From the NCBI RefSeq assembly GCF_029962835.1, contig NC_080582.1:23010032-23074031 (forward strand): a stretch of DNA of 64,000 nucleotides, read 5' to 3'. Both the position numbers and the translations under genes were made by a program. Below, one piece after another: positions 57,575-64,000 of this stretch. How positions within the stretch are numbered: the first letter of the stretch is position 1; the number at the start of each line of letters is the position of its first letter. This stretch comes from Magnolia sinica. Lineage: Eukaryota; Streptophyta; Magnoliopsida; Magnoliales; Magnoliaceae. A model generated the notes under the pieces. It was not told the origin of the DNA and did not search any database. It saw nothing but the letters and a program-made list of their open reading frames with translations.

Positions 57575-58754
57575 ATAGGTGGGGGGATTAAGTCTTCTGG
57601 GTTGAAAATTCCTAAAGTATAAATAGGTAGGGAAATCAAGACCCTTGGGTTGAAAAGTCTCAAAAACCTAACCGGTACCTCTTCGAACCTCTACCGTACC
57701 CTTTGGGTAGTTGAGCATATCAGGATTATAAAAGGTTCATGCTGTTGGGTTTGGTAGGGTATTAGCCTGACCAGTTAACGTACAAATGGGTCCCTCACCA
57801 AGTGCCCTTTAGATGGTGAGCATGTCGCACAAGATGTTCTCATTACCAGGCTAGGTAATATTGTATTGCCACAGGTATTGGCCAATTGATGTAAACTGTG
57901 GCCTAAACTAGTGACTAGTAGTTCCCTAGCGGAGTCAGCATTCTGTGAACGTCTCCTCCCATACAAGCACGACGGTACCCTTACTTCCTTTGCCTTAGTA
58001 TTGATTTGTTAGTGTAGCCAAAGTATGTTATTGACTCGGGTGTAAAAAAATACATTTGATTCAGAGTCCCCACTAATTAAATGAAGCTTAAAATCTACGG
58101 TCGGCTAACAACCGTAAAATCGCTTAGGGGTTTGGGAATCTTAAGATTTCCTAACTCAAAGTGACTCCCACGGTTGGTTTGCGACCGTAAATTCTGAGTA
58201 AGCGCCTCAGTGACGGAAAAGGAAAGGATTGAGCACCATTTTTTGCTCGCACAATGTACGGTCTCTACTTCACAAGATTTTGTAGTTTTAGGAGATTCAA
58301 CAGAATTTTGATATTTTTATATTTAGTCGTGCTTCGGATAACTTATAAAGTCGGGTAAGCGAAAATAAGAAAAAAGTATTTATCCTTACATCACAGAGCC
58401 AAGTGACCTAAGTAGGCAAATAAAGTAAAAATGCAATGAGTAAAATGAAATGCCAACTAGCCTTTCTTCATAGGATTTAAGATCCTGGGCAGGAAAATAA
58501 AGTATGAGAAAATTGAAGAGGGAAAATAATGCAAAATAAAATAGAAAGAAATATGAATATAGTTGATGCACTTAGAATGTGTGAAATGAAATGTGAGTTA
58601 AATAGAGGTAGAAAAACTCTTAGCTACAATAACTTCTTTAATAGGCTTTTTTGTCTCATATGTCGGGTAGCATATCTGCATGTTGAAAATCTTTAAGGTA
58701 CCTTCGGCAAGACCTCCAGGTAAACTCCAACCCTCAGACCCTTTTTGTATTTTC

Positions 58755-58799
<45 letters not shown>

Positions 58800-58970
58800 T
58801 TTTAATTTCACTCTCTGTTTCTTTCTCACTTTCCTTTCTTCATCTCTATCTCACTTTTCTTTCTTGGCCTCGTTTTCCTTCCATCTCTTCCCTTGGTAAC
58901 GGGTTCCTAATATAAGCGTTGGTAGCCGTAACTCATTGAGTTTTGTTGCGGGCACCCGTCATTTAAATCG
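57575..58970. mobile_element. LTR-like remnant
   Basis: Segments such as 'gtaccctttgggtagttgag', 'gattataaaaggttcatg' (TATA-like, 57724-57741) and 'gattcagagtccccactaatt' (about 58060) are typical words of plant gypsy LTRs and leaders. The stretch 58080-58200 contains 'ctacggtcggctaacaaccg' and 'cccacggttggtttgcgacc' as internal near-repeats. A (CT)n microsatellite lies at 58757-58797. No pol sequence is seen. Confidence 0.45.
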
Positions 58971-59877
58971 TAAAATTATATATATGAAACATAATGATTA
59001 GTTTTTGTTTTTTCTAGATCTTGTTTAAATGGTTGTATCTTGTTCGTTGTCCGTTCATTTTCGGTCATCTTAGTCTTGTTGGAAAGATAACCAGATAAGC
59101 TTATTAAAAAGACTAGAATCATTTCAATCAGACCCCGTTTGACTTGTCAAAAGTACGACTTCAGTATATAAAATCACTTGCTTGTAATTTGACCAATTGT
59201 CTTTTTTGGATGATCTTAGGCTCATTGGAAATGTCACTTGATGAGCTTTTCAATTGAACTGAAATTACTTCAATTAGATCACGGTTGATTAATCTAAAGT
59301 ACAGCCATAGTTTTTACAATTTTGGCTGCTTAGCAATGCGTGGTCTTGCTAAAAGGGCTGGATCTTCCTAATAATAACCTGGATTGGAGGAAACTTAAGT
59401 TCGTTAGGAGAATCATTTGAACACTTTTCCAATGAAGCATGAATCATCTTGATTGGTCAAATTTTTCTCTCAATAATACCATGGCTACTTTGTGTATAAG
59501 GATGACTATACTTTTCTCAATCTTAAAGATATGACTTCTCATGTCTTAACACAACATTATTTGGGAAGATTAAGTAGTACAGAGAGTGATCCTTGGATAG
59601 AGAGTTCATCTTATTATTTTTCGTACATCAAGTGTTATGCACAAAGAGTTTCTGAGGCTCTAGAGTTCAGATGCACGACCGTGAATGAATCGTTACTAGA
59701 TTTTAAGCTAGCTAATTGGGTTCTTTAGTTGTCTGTGGGACGTGCCAAGTATACTCGCAGTTCGACCCGTTTGGATTTTCAATAATTTCTAAATTAGTGT
59801 AAGATAATTTATTAAAGTTAAGTTGAAGCTCAAAGAATGGCTTATCCTTATTTTAGATAGGGTGTCTACAATATAAT
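58971..59877. repeat. Degenerate tandem repeat of about 120 bp; no gene
   Basis: Three related segments (59040-59160, 59190-59310, 59350-59470) share the order 'gatgatcttaggctcattgg', 'gagcttttcaattgaac', 'atttcaatcaga'. The open frame 59492-59728 shows no family features and I do not call it a gene. Confidence 0.5.
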
Positions 59878-60036
59878 ATTTGTATTTTTATTTTTATTTT
59901 TGGTTCGCTTGTTAATACACACCCATGTCAGTACACACACTCCATGTTAGCCACCCCCACTAGGGATCAATACCAAGACCTCAAGTGTTGAAACGAGGTA
60001 TCTCCACTCAGTCTACCAGTTGAGCTATGGATCTAG
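59878..60036 (-). mobile_element. tRNA-derived SINE, second copy
   Basis: On the minus strand, A box CATAGCTCAACTGGTAG (60012-60028) and a B-box-like GGTATTGATCCC (59962-59973) are followed by a GT-rich 3' part and an A/T tail. It is related to the copy at 33297 but more diverged in the B box. Confidence 0.7.
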
Positions 60037-60039
60037 GTG

Positions 60040-61080
60040 TGATAGGTCTGTGTGACTTTATAAACAGGTTAGATGGCATGGTGGGCCCTATAAAGCTTTT
60101 AATAGTGGTCATTCAATCACTACTATTTTCTGTAGTGTGGTTTAGTTGAGACTTGGATTTGACTCATTTTTGAGCTCATGTCCTAAAATGGTCTGAAAAA
60201 AAAAGGATAGCGTGGATATAATACATACTTAATGGTCGAGACCACAGATGTTGTATTTTCCATATATATAGGTGTGTGTGACTTTATAAATAGGTTAGAT
60301 GGCATGGTGGGCCCTATAAAACTTTTAATAGTGGTCATTCAATCACCACTATTTTCTGTAGTGTGGTTTAGTTGAGACTTGGATTTGACTCATTTATGAG
60401 CTCATGTCCTAAAATGGTCTGAAAAAATAAATGGATAGCGTGGATATAATACATACTTCATGGTTGAGACCACAGATGTTTGCCATGTCAACATAGTTAG
60501 GAGAGATTAAATACGTATGCAAACAAGAAATATATATGCATTTCGAGTTGATTTTCTTAAATTGGGCACCATATGCCCCGAAACGATAATAAAATGAATG
60601 GATGGTAGAGATATAACACATACTTCATGGGAGCTTACAGAAGTTTGCCACATCAGCATAGTGAGGAATTAAAAAGAAACACACATACTTCATGGTCGAG
60701 CCCATAGATGTTTGCCATGTCAACATAGTCAGGAAAGAATAAATACGTACATGACCAAACATAAAATATGTATGCATTTCGGGTTGATTTTCTTAAACTG
60801 GGTTCATGCCCTAAAACGGTCCGACAAAAAAATGGACGGTGTGGATATAACACACAAAGTTCATGGGAGCCGACAGAAGTTTTTCACATCGGCATATTAG
60901 GGACTAAAAAACAATATAGGTAAATGACCAAACAAGAAATATGTATACATTTCGAGTTGATCTTCTTAAATTGGGCTCATGCTCTAAAATGATCTAAAAC
61001 AAATGAATGCACATGAACGGTGTGAATATAAAACATACTTCATTTGTGGAGCCAACAGAAGGTTACTACGTCAACATAGT
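60040..61080. repeat. Locally amplified foldback half-units
   Basis: A unit of about 225 bp beginning 'gtgtgactttataaa' occurs at 60047 and 60277. It is followed by units of about 70-185 bp marked by 'gccatgtcaacatagt' or variants at about 60480, 60645, 60711, 60882 and 61065. All derive from the right arm of the GGGCCCACC family. No gene is present. Confidence 0.75.
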
Positions 61081-61115
61081 CAAAATAAGATGAAATAGTA
61101 TACAAGGAAACAAGG

Positions 61116-61606
61116 GGATGCGGATTTCCTGATAAAGCCCTTTGCATTAAGTTTCTGCGCGAGAAACTTAGGCGGGGCCCACCGTGATGTTTGTGAGAAA
61201 TTTATCCTGTCCATCCATTGTGTGGGCTCATTTTAGGACTTGAGACCAATAGTGAGCAGGATCTACGACTCAAGTGGGCCACACTAAAAGAAAAGGTGAG
61301 TATGAAAATTCCTACCATTTAAATCTCCCTGGGTTTACAGTGATGTTTACATGCCATCCATTTCATTCATAACATCATTTCTATTGGGATGAACTGAAAA
61401 AACAAATATTAGCCATATTCAAAACTTTTGTGGCCCGCAAATATTTCAAGGACGTTCAATCCTCATGTTTTCAGCCCACATAAGTCTTGGAACTGGCTAA
61501 TTTTTGGCCCATGTCCTAAAATGATCTTAAAAAACAGATGGATAGGGTGGATCTCTCACAAACATCATGTTGGGCCCTACCTAAGTTTGAGGACAAAAAC
61601 GCATCC
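61116..61606. mobile_element. Foldback MITE, cassette type B
   Basis: The left end 'ggatgcggatttcctgataa' and the right end 'gacaaaaacgcatcc' with arms 'ggcggggcccaccgtgatg' and 'catcatgttgggccctacc'. The flanks do not show a clear target duplication. Confidence 0.7.
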
Positions 61607-62420
61607 ACATTTTAGGGTACCTTTGATATAGTGTCTTCTCCAGTGGATACACACCCACCCGTAGTTTGGTAAAAGCGTTAGATGGCATTTAAACATGAAG
61701 TTGAAGCCTAGAAAGTTTCAAGGGTAGCATTTCTTTTCCCAAATTTTCCTCACACGTGGCCCACTTGAGTTTTGGATGCAGTTCATTTTTTGTTCTTTTT
61801 GTCCTAAAATGGGATGCGGATTGCGTCCAACCCCCCACCCGTTTCTAGCTATAGATGGGCAAGAACTTTGAGCGGCCACCATGATGTATGGGTCTTATCC
61901 ACACTGTCTATCCATTCTTCCCTATCATTTTAGGGCATAAGCCCAAAACTGAGTCTGATACAAGGCTCAAGTGGACTACACAATGGAGATTAAACTCTTA
62001 CCGTTGAAAAATTTTTGGAGGCACAGAAGTTTTAGATGGAGCTGATATTTGTATATGTAACTTTATGAATAGGTTGAATGGCTAATAAACATCACTGTGG
62101 GCCCTAAAAAAAGTATCAACGGTGAGAATCATTATCACTGCCCTTCCTGTGGCGTGGTCTACTTGAGCATTAAATCTGGTTCATTTTCGGGCTAACATGC
62201 CTTGGAATGATATGAAAAGAATGGAGGGATGGTGTAAATAAGATCTATACATCGTCGGTGGCCACTCAAACCTCCCGCCCGTTCCCAGCTGGAGACGGGC
62301 GGGGGTAGGACGCAATCTGCGTCCCAATCTCTCAAAAGAGATGAACAGATGAAATTTTCACAAATATCACGGTGGGCCCCACCTAGCATCCCAATGTAGC
62401 GTTTCCTGTGAATTGATGTC
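61607..62420. mobile_element. Foldback MITE (cassette C) nested in a cassette-B copy
   Basis: The inner element spans about 61811-62325: it starts 'gggatgcggattgcgtcc', carries the cassette 'cccgtttctagctatagatg', and ends with 'ggacgcaatctgcgtccc' preceded by 'gcccgttcccagctggagac'. The outer sequence breaks at 'gtcctaaaat' and resumes at 'ctctcaaaagagatgaacag', continuing to a type B right end. Confidence 0.72.
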
Positions 62421-62449
62421 CGACAATCCGGTTAACGAAGGTCATCACC

Positions 62450-62950
62450 GGACGCGGATTAGATACTCACAGGTTCAGTAGCGAGACTCGCTACTGAAGT
62501 GATGTCTCAAGCACTATGGATCCCACTACGATGCATGTGTTGTATCCACTGCGTACATTTGAAGATATATTTTAACGTATGAACCAAAGAATGAGGTAGA
62601 TCCAAAGCTTTAGTGGACCAGAAAATAGCAGGAAGATTGATGCCCACCGTTGAAACTTTCCTTGGGCCCACGGTGATATTTTTCGAAATCCAACCTGTTC
62701 AAAAACTTTTGTGGCATTTAGAAGTTTTTAACGGTGGCATCACTCTCCCCACTGTTTTTTATGGTGGGGTACACTGGAGCTTTGTATGTGACTAAGTCCC
62801 TGGATCTCACGCTAAAATGATTTCTCGAGATAGATAAGTGGACGCGTGAATACAAAACATACATCATGGTACGGCCCACATAACTTGATGACGCCACTTC
62901 AGTAGCATTCTCAGGTAGCTACTCTACCTGTCAGTAGCCAATCCGCGTCA
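62450..62950. mobile_element. Foldback MITE, cassette type D, 9-bp target duplication
   Basis: Starts 'ggacgcggattagatactca' and ends 'gtagccaatccgcgtca'. Flanks GTCATCACC (62441-62449) and GTCACCACC (62951-62959) match at 8 of 9. Cassettes contain 'AGTAGCGAGACTCGCTACT' on the left and 'gtagctactctacctgtc' on the right. It is 501 bp and non-coding. Confidence 0.87.
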
Positions 62951-62959
62951 GTCACCACC

Positions 62960-64000
62960 GAATCCAAGTCCTTAAATTGGTGTTGAGGTACACGTGGCAA
63001 GCATCTGGATGAATAGGACATTTGATACGCAGGCACCGTTTCCAAGTCATAATCCCAAGATCCGGAATGCACTCAGAAACTGTACACGTGGCATATATTA
63101 ACACAAGCTAAACCGTCTAGATTTGAAATCCTACTGTTTTCAACTCATAATCCCAAAATCATATTGTTTGAATAACCCTAGCCTCTGATTCTTGGACACT
63201 TGTTTGTCACCATTGGACCGTTCTATATTTATATCATTAACTGTCCAATAAATGACCATCAATCCGTTTCTCTGAAAAGGAAATAAGCTTATTTTTTTAA
63301 TTCATAATGCATCCATGATGCATAACACAATTTCTACAGTTTAATTTTAGTAACGATATTCCACGTGTACAATTTTGAAGTGCCTGGATATCGGGTGTCC
63401 GACCCCCCGTCTGCGAGTAGATGCTAGCTACCGGCGCGGATTGCGTACTGATTATTACGTGAGGCCACCGTAATTGGACGAGAAATTTACGACTGTAGAC
63501 CCCACCTTTTATCCAGTGGTTTTTGGAAGCAATACAAACTTAGAGTACCCACTTAGACGTCCTCGTACGGAGTCAGAATTTCAGGACGAAAATACCCCTC
63601 CTTTCACGGCTGTGGCGTTTCCATTTCCACTTCTTGCTTTTCTTCTCCCTTTCGACCGTTACTTTCACTGCTGTTGCTATCACCCCCTTTCCTCACTGCG
63701 TTTCCAGTAGAAAGACCAAAGATAACCCTTTTTGTGGGCCCCCCTTATCAGCATCTTGTCAGCACAGACATATTTTAAACTCAGTTGGGCCCACATTGAA
63801 TGTATGTAATTCCATTTTTATTTTTTGTAGCCAAGGTTAATAGAGAATAAGGTTCTATACGGTTGAGCTCATGGGAACTCCCCATGAGGCCGAGCTGTGT
63901 GGGCCCCACCATGATGTATGTCGAACATCAACACCGTGAATTTGATGGGTCCCCTTTAAATTATGTGATAGCAGAAAAATCAAACGTATACGGAACTCAG
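62960..64000. other. No gene; foldback fragments at the right edge
   Basis: 62960-63370 is apparently unique AT-rich sequence. Around 63420-63470 'ggcgcggattgcgtactgat' is a lone foldback end. At 63868-63888 a palindrome built on CATGGGAACTCCCCATG precedes 'gtgggccccaccatgatgta', the start of a further copy (cassette E) cut by the window end. The open frames at 63474-63840 show no conserved features. Confidence 0.5.

Noticed and set aside
59492..59728. 78-codon plus-strand frame starting MYKDDYTFLNL
   Set aside because: No family features, splice context or similarity could be named; it lies beside degenerate repeats.
60005..60035. tRNA-like sequence suggesting a tRNA gene
   Set aside because: Only A- and B-box-like parts are present, with no acceptor-stem pairing, and a GT-rich tail follows. 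It is better explained as a SINE.

Overview
This is nuclear DNA of a flowering plant with a repeat-rich genome. Evidence: a spliced nuclear gene with GT-AG introns, Ty1/copia and Ty3/gypsy elements, a CACTA transposon, hAT- and Mutator-type MITEs, tRNA-derived SINEs, an RTE-type LINE and a fragment of chloroplast petA. Hundreds of bases match a foldback repeat built around GTGGGGCCCACCATGATG. I associate that repeat with magnoliid genomes, but only from memory; the taxon is a guess.

The only host gene I can assemble lies on the minus strand and spans nearly the whole left 50 kb. Five exons (50545-50207, 15051-14709, 14063-13745, 4992-4926, 4070-3891) join with compatible phases into a 415-codon frame. 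The first two exons resemble a SAWADEE domain, a chromatin-reader fold known from the RNA-directed DNA methylation factor SHH1. Two introns are bloated by transposons: intron 1 is about 35.2 kb and intron 3 about 8.8 kb.

Layout. 1-3890: downstream flank with a long hairpin, one CACTA end and a hAT MITE. 3891-5000: exons 5 and 4; intron 4 holds a petA plastid insertion. 5000-13745: intron 3 with three decayed copia elements in a row. 13745-15051: exons 3 and 2. 15052-22294: intron 1 with an RTE LINE, a hAT-like MITE and LTR-like remnants. 22295-47834: one Tekay-like gypsy element with a 5-bp target duplication, whose 5' LTR is split by a 16.2-kb CACTA element (23065-39278, TSD TAT). That CACTA carries about 6 kb of TTTAGG-like satellite, two glutamine synthetase exons, an ARM-repeat-like exon and other scraps. 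47835-50206: foldback MITEs. 50207-50545: exon 1 and, to its right, the presumed promoter.

50700-64000 has no recognisable gene. It is a mosaic of Mutator-type foldback MITEs (9-bp target duplications in three copies), hAT MITEs (8-bp target duplications), a gypsy scrap, LTR-like sequence, a SINE and microsatellites. The insertion order can be read: host intron, then gypsy, then CACTA in its LTR; and on the right, hAT elements inside foldback MITEs. No tRNA gene, rRNA gene or CRISPR was seen.
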